This document shows, piece by piece, positions 1 through 7,485 of a stretch of DNA of 20,363 bases (positions are counted from its first letter, which is position 1; each line of letters begins with the position of its first letter). The notes under the pieces were generated by a model, which did no database searches, had not been told where the DNA came from, and was given only the letters and a program-made list of their open reading frames with translations. The stretch covers positions 1 to 20,363 of IMG/VR virus record IMGVR_UViG_3300020457_000137. One strand, given 5' to 3'. The DNA is from a virus. Made by a program: the position numbers and the translations under genes.

Positions 1-74
1 ATGCTCATCATAATGTCATCAGCATCACTCAGTTCCTCAATTTTTTCTTGAAGTTCTTCTGTTCTTTCTGACAT
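1..74 (-). CDS. Unknown phage protein, 5' end only (runs off left edge)
   Basis: On the minus strand an ATG at 74-72 overlaps the TAA stop of the gp4 gene by one base (TAATG), a typical translational-coupling junction. The 24 codons visible start MSERTEELQEKIEEL and are rich in Glu, Lys and Asp, suggesting an N-terminal amphipathic helix or coiled coil. The rest lies outside the window. I do not recognise the family. It is probably cotranscribed with gp4 from the late promoter at 545-552. The tight junction and open frame support a real gene, but the function is unknown. Confidence 0.6.
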   Translation of the reverse strand, partial: MSERTEELQEKIEELSDADDIMMS

Positions 75-517
75 TATCTGATACCTAATTCATCTTCTGT
101 GATTAGTTTGAATTCAATTCTTCTATCTAAACAATACTCCTGAGCTGCTTTCCATTTAGCTTGGTTGACAGCATAGGTTGTGAGTTCATACAGATATGAT
201 TTAGTCACTCTAGATTTTTTCTTTGGGGGTTTGGTTTGCTTCTTAGGTTTCACTTCAACCACATAAGTTTTAACACTACCATTACTTTCTCTTACCTTCA
301 TCAGAAAGTCTGGGAAGTATCTATGAGGTCTATTATCCACAGGAGATAGGTAGGGTATACTTATCTCTTCAGAAGCCCATGCTACAATATTGTCAGTCAG
401 GTCACAGTATCTACAGAACTTACGTTCCCAACTACTACGACATATTATATTATTTGGATTGCCTTGATATTTTTGAGGGTGCTTTGGTTTGTACCTACTC
501 TTAATACTCTCAGCCAT
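74..517 (-). CDS. gp4: Head completion protein gp4, TnsA-like nuclease fold
   Basis: This 147-aa protein matches the size (T4 gp4 is about 150 aa) and sequence pattern of the T4 gp4 head completion family, which acts on the filled capsid before tail joining. The sequence shows a restriction-endonuclease-like core: E31 in SSWERKF, PDF with D70, and E88/K90 in VVEVKPKK, followed by a Lys-rich segment (KQTKPPKKK). This E...PD...ExK arrangement is that of TnsA-like nucleases, and gp4 of T4-like phages has been reported to be a nuclease; activity here is inferred from the intact residues. The gene is divergent from the hub operon, has a perfect late promoter motif upstream, and its stop overlaps the start of the next minus-strand gene. 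A purine-rich AAGAG precedes the start. Confidence 0.85.
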   Translation of the reverse strand: MAESIKSRYKPKHPQKYQGNPNNIICRSSWERKFCRYCDLTDNIVAWASEEISIPYLSPVDNRPHRYFPDFLMKVRESNGSVKTYVVEVKPKKQTKPPKKKSRVTKSYLYELTTYAVNQAKWKAAQEYCLDRRIEFKLITEDELGIR

Positions 518-544
518 CTCTTATACATAATATATAATCTCAAA

Positions 545-552
545 TATTTATA
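545..552 (-). promoter_or_regulatory. Late promoter for gp4 (perfect TATAAATA)
   Basis: Read on the minus strand, these eight bases are TATAAATA, the exact T4 late promoter -10 element recognised by the gp55 sigma-like factor with sliding-clamp activation. The gp4 start codon lies 27 bases downstream, which leaves a leader of about 20 bases. It lies in the 36-bp gap between the divergent gp4 and tail-tube-like genes. Confidence 0.7.
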
Positions 553-553
553 G

Positions 554-1276
554 ATGGCAGGTGTCAGGCCAGAAAAGTTAACTGTATCTAAGATAAAGGC
601 GAACCTACTTAATGTAGCACAATCATCTTTATATAGATTAACTTTGACTATTCCTCAAGCAGTGAGGGATAGGTTATCACTAAGCTCAGTAGATTATGAT
701 AATATAAATTTACTATGCAGTGAAGCAACTCTTCCAGGTTCTAGTTTGACCACTCATGATGTTACCAATGATTATCATGGTGTCACTGAGAAGATGGCAT
801 ATAGAAGGATGTATGATGAAACAGTTGGGTTAACTTTTTATGTTGATAGAAATTATAAAGTCATTGAATTGCTAGAAGGGTGGATGGACTATATTACAGG
901 CATTGATAATAAAAGAATATATAAAGATCCCTATGCCAGCTATAGGATGTCTTATCCTACAACATATAAAAGAAACATATTTTTAACCAAGTTTGAAAAG
1001 GATAATTTTGTTAGAGACTTTAGTACCACTAGAGGTGGATCTGATTCTACATCCAGAACTGTTCTTGATTATACTTTTGTACAGGCATTTCCTTTATCCT
1101 TGACTGCTATACCAGTATCCTATGAGGACAGTCAAGTTTTAAAATGTAATGTATCATTTAATTTTATTAGATATGTCATGGAAAGGAAGAGGTCTCTTGT
1201 TCTTGAAGACTTTAGAACAGAACAATTTAGTTCTCCTCAAAATATAATAGTAAATAGACAAGTTGAATTAGTCTAA
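554..1276 (+). CDS. Tail-tube-fold baseplate protein (gp48/gp54/gp19-type)
   Basis: This 240-aa protein resembles proteins of marine T4-like phages related to the gp19 tail tube family. Recognisable parts are an N-terminal RPEKLTV segment, LCSEATLPGSS (about residues 53-63), a YHGVTEKMAYRRMYDE block (about 73-88) with TFYVDRNYKVIELLEGW, and a C-terminal YTFVQAFPLSLTAIPVSYE followed by a beta strand. The 'ATLPG...Y.G....A..R.YD...TFY.D' pattern is typical of gp19-like tube and tube-initiator folds. T4 gp48 and gp54 (the tube cap and initiator on the baseplate) are longer but share this fold, and their genes neighbour hub genes, so a baseplate-proximal tube initiator is the best inference. It opens the hub operon. 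No clear promoter was found in the short upstream gap. Confidence 0.65.
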   Translation: MAGVRPEKLTVSKIKANLLNVAQSSLYRLTLTIPQAVRDRLSLSSVDYDNINLLCSEATLPGSSLTTHDVTNDYHGVTEKMAYRRMYDETVGLTFYVDRNYKVIELLEGWMDYITGIDNKRIYKDPYASYRMSYPTTYKRNIFLTKFEKDNFVRDFSTTRGGSDSTSRTVLDYTFVQAFPLSLTAIPVSYEDSQVLKCNVSFNFIRYVMERKRSLVLEDFRTEQFSSPQNIIVNRQVELV

Positions 1277-1282
1277 TAAATA
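1274..1282 (+). promoter_or_regulatory. Candidate late promoter upstream of gp26
   Basis: TAATAAATA differs from T4-type TATAAATA mainly in its first bases and ends 19 bases before the gp26 ATG at 1302. It overlaps the stop codon of the preceding gene. The position is right for a late promoter, but A+T-rich sequence makes chance matches likely. Confidence 0.35.
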
Positions 1283-1301
1283 AGACACTGAAAGAATTAT
1301 T

Positions 1302-2021
1302 ATGCCATTACCTACCATTGTTACGCCAAGTTATGAACTTGAGTTGCCATCCACAGGAAAGAAAATTAAGTACAGACCTTTCTTAGTTAAAGAAGAAAAA
1401 CTTTTAGTCTTAGCTTTAGAGACAGAAGATACCAAGCAGATTTCTACTGCTATCAAAACAGTATTAAAAAATTGTATTCAAACCAGAGGGGTGAAGGTAG
1501 AAAATCTTCCCACTTTTGATATTGAATATCTTTTCCTTAATATTAGAGGTAAGTCTGTAGGTGAGGAGGTTGAAGTAAACTTAGTCGCTCCTGATGATGA
1601 GGTGACTCAAGTTCCTGTGACCATTAGTTTGGATGATATTGAAATTAAAAAGAGTGAGGAGCATACTAATAAAGTTAAGTTAGATGATTCTCTTGTTATG
1701 GAAATGAAGTATCCTTCATTAGATCAATTTATTAAAAGTAATTTTGATTTTACTGAAGAGGTGAGCATGGATCAATCATTTGATTTGATTGCATCTTGTA
1801 TTGATAAAATTTACAATGAAGAAGAAGTATGGTCTACTGCTGATTGCACCAAGAAAGAAGTAAAAGAATTTTTAGAACAGATGAATAGTATGCAGTTTAA
1901 GGAGATTGAAAAATTCTTTGAGACAATGCCTAAGTTATCTCATAGTGTGACCTTCACTAATCCTAAGACTCAGGTTGAAAGCACAGTTGTTTTGGAAGGG
2001 TTATCGTCTTTTTTCGCTTAG
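1302..2021 (+). CDS. gp26: Baseplate hub protein gp26 (T4_baseplate family); probable frameshifted tail chaperone
   Basis: This 239-aa protein is a member of the T4 gp26 baseplate hub family (T4 gp26 is 208 aa). The N-terminal part shows the family signature: YELELPSTGKKIKYRPFLVKEEKLL, then a helical segment leading to DIEYLFLNIRGKSVGE (about residues 70-85), a common motif of this family. The C-terminal half is acidic and helical, ending with LSHSVTFTNPKTQVESTVVLEGL. The last codons are TCT TTT TTC GCT TAG. These contain a correctly phased T TTT TTC slippery heptamer at 2009-2015, and a -1 shift enters the next small ORF. Its position just before the tape measure genes matches that of tail assembly chaperones in other tailed phages. 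The gp26 family assignment is firm; the chaperone role is inference. Confidence 0.85.
   Translation: MPLPTIVTPSYELELPSTGKKIKYRPFLVKEEKLLVLALETEDTKQISTAIKTVLKNCIQTRGVKVENLPTFDIEYLFLNIRGKSVGEEVEVNLVAPDDEVTQVPVTISLDDIEIKKSEEHTNKVKLDDSLVMEMKYPSLDQFIKSNFDFTEEVSMDQSFDLIASCIDKIYNEEEVWSTADCTKKEVKEFLEQMNSMQFKEIEKFFETMPKLSHSVTFTNPKTQVESTVVLEGLSSFFA
1994..2015 (+). promoter_or_regulatory. Putative programmed -1 ribosomal frameshift site (T TTT TTC)
   Basis: In the gp26 reading frame, bases 2009-2015 read T TTT TTC, an X XXY YYZ heptamer in the right phase. After a -1 shift the ribosome reads CGC TTA GGC and then the ATG of the downstream 58-codon ORF, with no stop in between. The predicted fusion is 238 + 3 + 58 = 299 aa. 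A purine-rich GGAAGGG at 1994-2000 lies 8 bases upstream, close to where internal Shine-Dalgarno elements stimulate -1 shifting in E. coli dnaX. No convincing stem-loop is visible downstream, so stimulation is uncertain. P2 gene E uses the similar T TTT TTG. Confidence 0.6.
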
Positions 2022-2023
2022 GC

Positions 2024-2200
2024 ATGGTGCATATGGATTTAGAGAGTTATTATAAAATTAATTTCGCTCTATTACAGTACCATAAATATTCATTAACAGA
2101 AGTTGAAAACTTAATCCCTTGGGAGAGAGACATTTACATTGGTATGTTGAAACAACATCTTGAGGATGAAAAACTCAAGCAACAACAAGCGAATGCCTAG
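2024..2200 (+). CDS. Small ORF downstream of gp26; probable frameshift extension (chaperone T-like domain)
   Basis: This 58-codon ORF has two possible starts, ATG 2024 and ATG 2033. It lies in the -1 frame relative to gp26, two bases after the gp26 stop. The protein is helical, with YYKINFALLQYHKYSLTEVE, then IPWERDIYI, and a Gln/Lys-rich C-terminus. The hydrophobic helix followed by W-E-R-D-I-Y resembles the short second domains of tail assembly chaperones and small hub-assembly proteins that T4-like phage annotations sometimes call gp51; I am not certain of that name. No good Shine-Dalgarno lies 5-10 bases before either ATG, which favours expression by frameshift or by coupling. It overlaps the next gene by 8 bases if that gene starts at 2193. 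Confidence 0.65.
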   Translation: MVHMDLESYYKINFALLQYHKYSLTEVENLIPWERDIYIGMLKQHLEDEKLKQQQANA

Positions 2201-4286
2201 TAGCAAAAACCTAATACAATCTTTAAGAAGTGCTCATGACCCTCATTTTAAATTAGAGGGTAGAGTTGGTGGGCTTGAAAAAGGAGTAGGTATTCAAATT
2301 GCTCAGTTGCATAAGACAATGAGCAAATCCTTTGTGCTGCAAAGGAAAACTTTGGTGAGAGTTCTTGGTCTTGAGAAAAGAGTTGATGAGTTAGAAGCAA
2401 CAAGAGCAGCAGTAGAAGAGGCAGCAGAGCAAATAGAAGAAGAGATGGGTGATGAGATACCTGAAGAATTAGATGAATTGATAGATGATGTACGTGGACA
2501 GAAGGAAGAAAAGGAAGTAGGTGCAACTGCTACAAAAACAAAACCAAAGGCAAAAAAGAAACCAAAGGCAAAAAAGAAACCAAAAATAAAAGCTAAGAAG
2601 AAAAAAATAAAAGGTAAAGATCTTGGTTTTAAATCTAGGGTGATGGGTGAGAATGAACAGGGAGATTATTTAAGTCCAGAGGAGAGAAAGAGACAATTTA
2701 AATTAACTAAACTTCTTCCCCCATCTAATGGTGTAAGTCCTGAAGATGTTAAACCAGATACTCAAGCAGAGATGGGATCTGATGAAGGTAAAAGGGATAG
2801 GATTGTTCAGTTCTTAAATGTAGATGTTAAAGATAAACTTGATGATATTAATCAAAGTGCCACAGAAATTAAAGATGTATTGGTAACTCAAGGAGATCTT
2901 GCTGATGATAGGGATGAATCGTTAAGACAGAGTATTCTTTCTGATAGAAAAAAACAGAGAGAGAATAAGTTAGAGAATAAGGATAAAACTTTAAAAGATA
3001 AGATGCTTGATACTGTGACTAAACCAGTAGGAAATTTTCTTAATAAGTTGATTAAGTTTGTAATGATGACTTTTGTTGGGTCAGTAATCAATAGGGTATT
3101 GAGTCTTCTTAAAGATCCTGCTCAATTTTTAGATCCAATTAAAAGATTTTTTAATTTAGTCATTGGTCTTGTTAATGCAGTGATGAAAGGATTGTGGAAT
3201 ATCACAGCAGGTCCTATGAATTTTATCATTGGTGGTATTAATAAAGGAGTGTCCTCTCTACTTGATGCTATCAATAAAGCAACTGGATTGTTAAAGATAC
3301 CTCCCATACCAACACCTGAAATCCCTCTTATTCCTGGTCCTCCTGAACATAAACCAATACCCCTATCTAAAACAGCACAAGCAAAGAATGAAGCAGTAGG
3401 AATGGCTGGTGGTGGAGTAGTTCCTGAAATGTCTAATAAACAGAAGATAATGCAGCAAACTGATTATGGTGAAGATGGTAGTATATCAATAAGACAATCT
3501 ACAGTAGAAGAAAGAAAAGAACAATATGCAAAGATGGGAATACCATCTATGGAACTTATGGATGGTTCAGTTATTCCAGATATTGGTAAGATGGGTGCTG
3601 AGAAAATACCTCAAGCGCTTCAAATGACAAGGGAAAATCTGATTGATCTTGGAGCATCACCTGATGGAGAAAGAATAGCCATGTTGGATGAACTCATAGC
3701 TTCACCTGATGTTCAACCTAAAGCCATACAAAATACTCTTAATAGACTTGTTCCAGGTTCACAAGAACAAGTGTTAGGTGATTTGGGTGATAGTATATCT
3801 TCACGTGCAAAGATGAAATTTGCTAGTGGTGGTTTAGTTCCTTATAGTAATCCATTTGTTCTTGGTACAGGACATAATGTTTTGAATATAGCTCCTGATA
3901 GTAATATAGGTTTTAATAAAGGGGGAAAAGTTCCTGGTCAAGGAAATACAGATACTGTTCCTGCTATGCTAACACCTGGTGAAATTGTCATGAGCAAAGG
4001 TGCTGTAGAAAAATTTGGTGCTGAAAATCTTCTAGAAATGAATAAAGCAGGTGGAGGAACTAATAAACCCACATTGATGAAATTTGCTGGTGGTGGAATG
4101 GTTCCTGGTATTGATCCTCCCAGTGGGAGAGGTAATAATGTAATTGTAATGGGTGGAGGAGGAAAAAAATCTCCTTCTACAGTGTCTGGTAGTGGTGCTG
4201 GACAAGTAATTCCTTCTTTCTCATCTACTAATCCTAATAATGTAACTATACCTGTGGTCAAATCACTGTATAATATAATGAGTTAA
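2193..4286 (+). CDS. Tape-measure-like tail protein A
   Basis: The protein is 697 aa from ATG 2193. The frame is open further upstream, and ATG 2166 or TTG 2160 are alternative starts. Order of parts: a helical N-terminus; an acidic coiled coil (LEKRVDELEATRAAVEEAAEQ); a Lys-rich tract with KPKAKK repeats and KKKKIKGKD; a charged helix; a hydrophobic stretch (LIKFVMMTFVGSVI, about residues 284-297); and a C-terminal half rich in Gly. The C-terminal half has three AGGG/ASGG-x-VP motifs and the segment GKVPGQGNTDTVPAMLTPGE with IVMSKGAVEKFG, which is widespread in phage tape measure proteins. A tape measure sets tail length and exits first on infection. The length is comparable to T4 gp29 (590 aa). 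The position after the chaperone-like pair supports the call. It shares its architecture with the next gene. Confidence 0.65.
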   Translation: MPSSKNLIQSLRSAHDPHFKLEGRVGGLEKGVGIQIAQLHKTMSKSFVLQRKTLVRVLGLEKRVDELEATRAAVEEAAEQIEEEMGDEIPEELDELIDDVRGQKEEKEVGATATKTKPKAKKKPKAKKKPKIKAKKKKIKGKDLGFKSRVMGENEQGDYLSPEERKRQFKLTKLLPPSNGVSPEDVKPDTQAEMGSDEGKRDRIVQFLNVDVKDKLDDINQSATEIKDVLVTQGDLADDRDESLRQSILSDRKKQRENKLENKDKTLKDKMLDTVTKPVGNFLNKLIKFVMMTFVGSVINRVLSLLKDPAQFLDPIKRFFNLVIGLVNAVMKGLWNITAGPMNFIIGGINKGVSSLLDAINKATGLLKIPPIPTPEIPLIPGPPEHKPIPLSKTAQAKNEAVGMAGGGVVPEMSNKQKIMQQTDYGEDGSISIRQSTVEERKEQYAKMGIPSMELMDGSVIPDIGKMGAEKIPQALQMTRENLIDLGASPDGERIAMLDELIASPDVQPKAIQNTLNRLVPGSQEQVLGDLGDSISSRAKMKFASGGLVPYSNPFVLGTGHNVLNIAPDSNIGFNKGGKVPGQGNTDTVPAMLTPGEIVMSKGAVEKFGAENLLEMNKAGGGTNKPTLMKFAGGGMVPGIDPPSGRGNNVIVMGGGGKKSPSTVSGSGAGQVIPSFSSTNPNNVTIPVVKSLYNIMS
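2541..2576 (+). repeat. Two perfect 18-bp direct repeats encoding KPKAKK
   Basis: The 18-base unit AAACCAAAGGCAAAAAAG occurs twice head to tail and is followed by a degenerate third copy from 2577. In frame it encodes a Lys/Pro/Ala-rich tract like histone H1 tails inside tape-measure-like protein A. The perfect DNA identity suggests recent slippage duplication. Confidence 0.85.
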
Positions 4287-4287
4287 C

Positions 4288-6105
4288 ATGCCAGCAATAA
4301 CAGGAACAGTATTAATGAATATGGGTAAGCAGTTGCTTAAGAATATGGCGAAGAAAACCGTCAAAGCAACTGCTAAGAAGGCTGTGAAATCTGTTGTCAA
4401 AAAGAAAAAGGTAAAGGGGAAGGATGTTGCTAAAAAAATGTTTGGTGGTGATGAGAGAGGAGGTGCTTTAGCTGTCATTCCTAAAGCAGAAATAGTTCCT
4501 AGTCCAAGTGGAGATCTTATTAAACCTAGTGAGACAGGTGGAGAGATAGTTAAAGTAAGTGGCACTGCTGCAAGAGAGTTGGGTCTCACTGACTTTATGG
4601 AGTCCTTGACTGGAGTTAGGGATAGTGTGAATGGTATTAAGAGTGCTATAAATGATAATAATAAAGATACTGTAGATAGGATTGAAGCACAAAGGATATT
4701 AAATAATGATCTTAAAAAGAAAGAAAGAGAAAAGAATTTAGAATCTAAGAAGGATGGTATAGGTAAGAAGTTATTATCACCAATCAAAGATCCAGCTGAG
4801 GATTTCTTAACAAGGATGGCTAAGTTTGCAGCCATGACTCTTCTTGGTTCTTTGATCGCTGCTCTGATGGGAGGAGCAAGAGATGTTATATTAGCATTCA
4901 GAATTGGTATTGAAGCTCTTAAGAAAGGATTACCTACTTTACTTAAAGGAGTTAAAGCACTTCAATCTGGTATAGCAAAATCATTCAAGTTGATACTGAA
5001 ACCATTTACATCTCTTGGGAAAGCAATTTTTGAAGGTTTTAAAACTATAGGAAGTAAACTTTTTGGTTGGGTTAGTAAGAGTATCAGTAATATAACCAAA
5101 GGAATTAAAAATTTTGGTAAGAATATAGCTCAGGCTGGTTCTAAAGCTCTTAAACCTGTCACTAGTTTTGTTGGTAATACAGTAACTAGAGGAAAAGATT
5201 TTGTAAAAAATACAGCAAGCAAAGTAAAAGGATTTGCAAAAAATACAGCAAGAAGGGCAGCAGTTGGAGCTAAAAGATTCATAGGAAGGGGAGCTAGAAA
5301 ATTTTTAAAGGGTGGAGGTAAGAAAGTAGGTTCTAAAATACTAAAGCATGGAATGAAGAGAGGGGCTAATCGTCTTATCATCAAATTCTTTGGTAAAGAA
5401 GCAGCTAAGACTTTGATGTCAATAGGAAAGACATTGGTGAAGGGAGCCAAGGCAATCAGGATACCAGTTATTGGTCCTCTATTGGTTGCCATCACCTCCA
5501 TGTTCTCAGGTGATCCAATAGGTAAGACATTATTTAAGACTGCTGGTGCTGCTATTGGTGGTGGATTAGGACTAGCATTGGGTCCTATAGGAATGATAGT
5601 TGGTGAGATAGCAGGAGAATTTGTAGGAGATGTTCTGCATGAAGGTTTTATGGGTAAGGATGGATTTAAAGGAGCAGCTAAGAAATTAAAAGATAAGTTT
5701 ATGCAGATAGTTGATGGAGGAAAGGCATTTACTAAATGGATTGGTAGTGGATTCTCTAGGTTCATAGAAAATTTTAAAGCAGAAAATAAAATCTTTGGAC
5801 AAACTAATTGGTTGGCTCTTCTTAATCCTATAAAGACTTTACCACTACTTGGCAAATCTTTCTTCCCACCAGCAGAGATGGCAGGAAGTAAACCTAATAC
5901 TGATGGACAAGATGTATCATCATCAGCATCTTATGAGGATGGTGGAGAGAGCACCACTGTGATTTTAAATGGTGGTGGTGGAGAATCACCTGCTCCCTCA
6001 TCAGCATCAAGTAAAAATAAAATTATCGTTTCACAACCTAGTAAACAAACAGTAGTAAATAGTCAATATGAAATGGTGTCTAACACAGTTCTCTATAAGG
6101 TATAA
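4288..6105 (+). CDS. Tape-measure-like tail protein B (paralogue-like, membrane-active segment)
   Basis: This 605-aa protein has a Lys/Ala-rich N-terminus (KKTVKATAKKAVKSVVKKKK), then VKGKDVAKKMFGGDERGG, a charged helix, and KLLSPIKDPAEDFLTRMAKFAAMTLLGSLIAALMGG (about residues 155-195). The middle is strongly basic and helical, with many Lys/Gly repeats. A glycine-zipper hydrophobic stretch follows at about residues 417-445 (AAIGGGLGLALGPIGMIVGE), able to span or insert in a membrane. The tail has VILNGGGGESPAPSS, then a beta-prone end. The parallel with the preceding protein (KKKKxKGKD, charged helix, hydrophobic helix, IVxGGGGxxSP C-terminus) suggests common ancestry. It could be a second tape measure, a tape-measure partner, or a protein ejected to form a channel in the inner membrane. 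It starts one base after the preceding stop. I cannot assign a T4 number. Confidence 0.55.
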   Translation: MPAITGTVLMNMGKQLLKNMAKKTVKATAKKAVKSVVKKKKVKGKDVAKKMFGGDERGGALAVIPKAEIVPSPSGDLIKPSETGGEIVKVSGTAARELGLTDFMESLTGVRDSVNGIKSAINDNNKDTVDRIEAQRILNNDLKKKEREKNLESKKDGIGKKLLSPIKDPAEDFLTRMAKFAAMTLLGSLIAALMGGARDVILAFRIGIEALKKGLPTLLKGVKALQSGIAKSFKLILKPFTSLGKAIFEGFKTIGSKLFGWVSKSISNITKGIKNFGKNIAQAGSKALKPVTSFVGNTVTRGKDFVKNTASKVKGFAKNTARRAAVGAKRFIGRGARKFLKGGGKKVGSKILKHGMKRGANRLIIKFFGKEAAKTLMSIGKTLVKGAKAIRIPVIGPLLVAITSMFSGDPIGKTLFKTAGAAIGGGLGLALGPIGMIVGEIAGEFVGDVLHEGFMGKDGFKGAAKKLKDKFMQIVDGGKAFTKWIGSGFSRFIENFKAENKIFGQTNWLALLNPIKTLPLLGKSFFPPAEMAGSKPNTDGQDVSSSASYEDGGESTTVILNGGGGESPAPSSASSKNKIIVSQPSKQTVVNSQYEMVSNTVLYKV

Positions 6106-6107
6106 TA

Positions 6108-7481
6108 ATGTCAAATAAATTATCCACACAACCAGGTAATATAAGGGAGTTTAAAATCTTTCAGGCAAAGGATGGTGGAACATCAATAGATGCCTCTGGT
6201 GTTGTGGTAGATATAAAATATTATGAGGATATATTATCAAATTCAGTTTCTTTAAGTGCAATTATTACTGAGAGTGGAGAGAGTGATAATGAAAAGATGG
6301 GAAACAAAGGGATCTTAAATGGTCTTCCAGTACGTGGGGGAGAACCTGCCACTATTGTCATAGAAGATAAAGATGGTCATAAATTATCATTTAAAAATGA
6401 TAGTAAGTTGTATGTGAATAGAATTAGGAATGTTATTCCTGGCACGCAGAAGGATGTATATAGTTTAGATTTTTCTTCTAGAGAGTTATTTGCTAATGAG
6501 CAATGTAGAGTGGTTAAAAGATATGATGGTAAGATATCAGATAGTATTAGGAAGATACTTACTGAAGCAACTTCAGCAGAGGCAGGAATAAAAACTAAGA
6601 AAGAAGTAAAAGTAGATGAGACTTTAATTAACTATAATTTTATAGGAAATGATAGAAAACCTTTTTATGTTTGCACTTGGTTGGCATCTAAATCAGTTCC
6701 AGCAGAGGCAGGTAAGTTAGGAGGGGCAGCAGGATATCTTTTTTATGAGACACATGATGGATTCAATTTTAGATCCATTGATGCCTTGTTCAAGCAAGAG
6801 AGTAAAGGTAATTATCTTTTTAGTAATACAGATGATAATCCAGATGAGTATGATGGTAAGATTATAACTTATGACATCAGTAGAAATGTTGATCTACAAA
6901 ATAATTTAACCATAGGAACTTATGCCAATAGAACTTTGTTCTTTGATTTTTATGCCATGAATTATAAGGTGAGAAATTTTAGTGTTGATGAGGCAGGTGC
7001 TTCTGATAGTAAGGAGGGTGGTAGTAAAGGGAAGATTGATACTTTAGGCAAAGATGATATTGATTCTGTTGCAGATGAATTTAGATTACCTGTATCTAGA
7101 TTAATGAATAGGGTTTTAGATGTAGGAACACTTCCCTCTGGTAAGAATATTGATGAGCAATTGGAGAAATGGAAAGAGAATCCAGACAATGCTACTTACG
7201 ATGCTACCAAAACTATGGTACAATCTTTAATGAGATACAATCAAATGTTCTCAATTAAAATAAATATTATGATAGCAGGAGATTTTAGTCTTCGTGCTGG
7301 TGATTTGATTCATTGTGAATTTCCTGAGTTGTCTGTTGATCCTAATACACAGGTCAATAAGAGAAGTGGGGGACTATATATGATATCAAGTCTCTGTCAT
7401 AATATCACTCCAAGAGAAACTTATACTAGTTTGACTCTTGTGAGAGATAGTTTTGGAAGAAAATCTTTTAAGAGGGATTAA
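6108..7481 (+). CDS. Baseplate hub protein, gp27-like
   Basis: This 457-aa protein has an N-terminal beta domain (IREFKIFQAKDGGTSIDASG, DIKYYEDILSNSVSLSAIITE), a second beta domain (SRELFANEQCRVVKRYDGKI), then FYVCTWLASKSVP and GGAAGYLFYETHDGFNFRSID at about residues 185-225. The C-terminus has IKINIMIAGDFSLRAGDLIHCEFPE and ends with SLTLVRDSFGRKS. The pattern of small beta-barrel domains with 'G.f.L..Gd.I....p' near the end is that of tail hub proteins such as T4 gp27 and the N-terminal half of VgrG, which form a trimeric adaptor above the spike. T4 gp27 is about 390 aa. The neighbouring gp5-like gene supports the assignment, since gp27 and gp5 form one complex. It starts two bases after the previous stop. 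Confidence 0.65.
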   Translation: MSNKLSTQPGNIREFKIFQAKDGGTSIDASGVVVDIKYYEDILSNSVSLSAIITESGESDNEKMGNKGILNGLPVRGGEPATIVIEDKDGHKLSFKNDSKLYVNRIRNVIPGTQKDVYSLDFSSRELFANEQCRVVKRYDGKISDSIRKILTEATSAEAGIKTKKEVKVDETLINYNFIGNDRKPFYVCTWLASKSVPAEAGKLGGAAGYLFYETHDGFNFRSIDALFKQESKGNYLFSNTDDNPDEYDGKIITYDISRNVDLQNNLTIGTYANRTLFFDFYAMNYKVRNFSVDEAGASDSKEGGSKGKIDTLGKDDIDSVADEFRLPVSRLMNRVLDVGTLPSGKNIDEQLEKWKENPDNATYDATKTMVQSLMRYNQMFSIKINIMIAGDFSLRAGDLIHCEFPELSVDPNTQVNKRSGGLYMISSLCHNITPRETYTSLTLVRDSFGRKSFKRD

Positions 7482-7485
7482 AATT

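Noticed and set aside
531-538. TATATAAT as a late promoter for the tail-tube-like gene
   Set aside because: The match to the late motif is poor and the leader would be under ten bases. The gene's promoter is left unassigned.
2160-2192. Upstream starts (TTG 2160, ATG 2166) for tape-measure-like protein A
   Set aside because: They would overlap the preceding small ORF by 35-41 bases. ATG 2193 gives a usual 8-base overlap and a more protein-like start. This cannot be settled without homologues.
2248-2526. Minus-strand Leu/His-rich ORF
   Set aside because: It is a shadow of the Glu/Lys-rich coding strand; long Leu runs come from reversed GAA/GAG codons.
4269-4274. TATAAT sequence before tape-measure-like protein B as a host-type promoter
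   Set aside because: It is inside the preceding coding sequence in A+T-rich DNA, with no -35-like element at the proper spacing.
5130-5855. Minus-strand 241-codon ORF, the longest shadow frame
   Set aside because: It lies wholly within tape-measure-like protein B and is Pro/Leu-rich as expected from reversed Gly/Lys codons. It has no own promoter or ribosome binding site.
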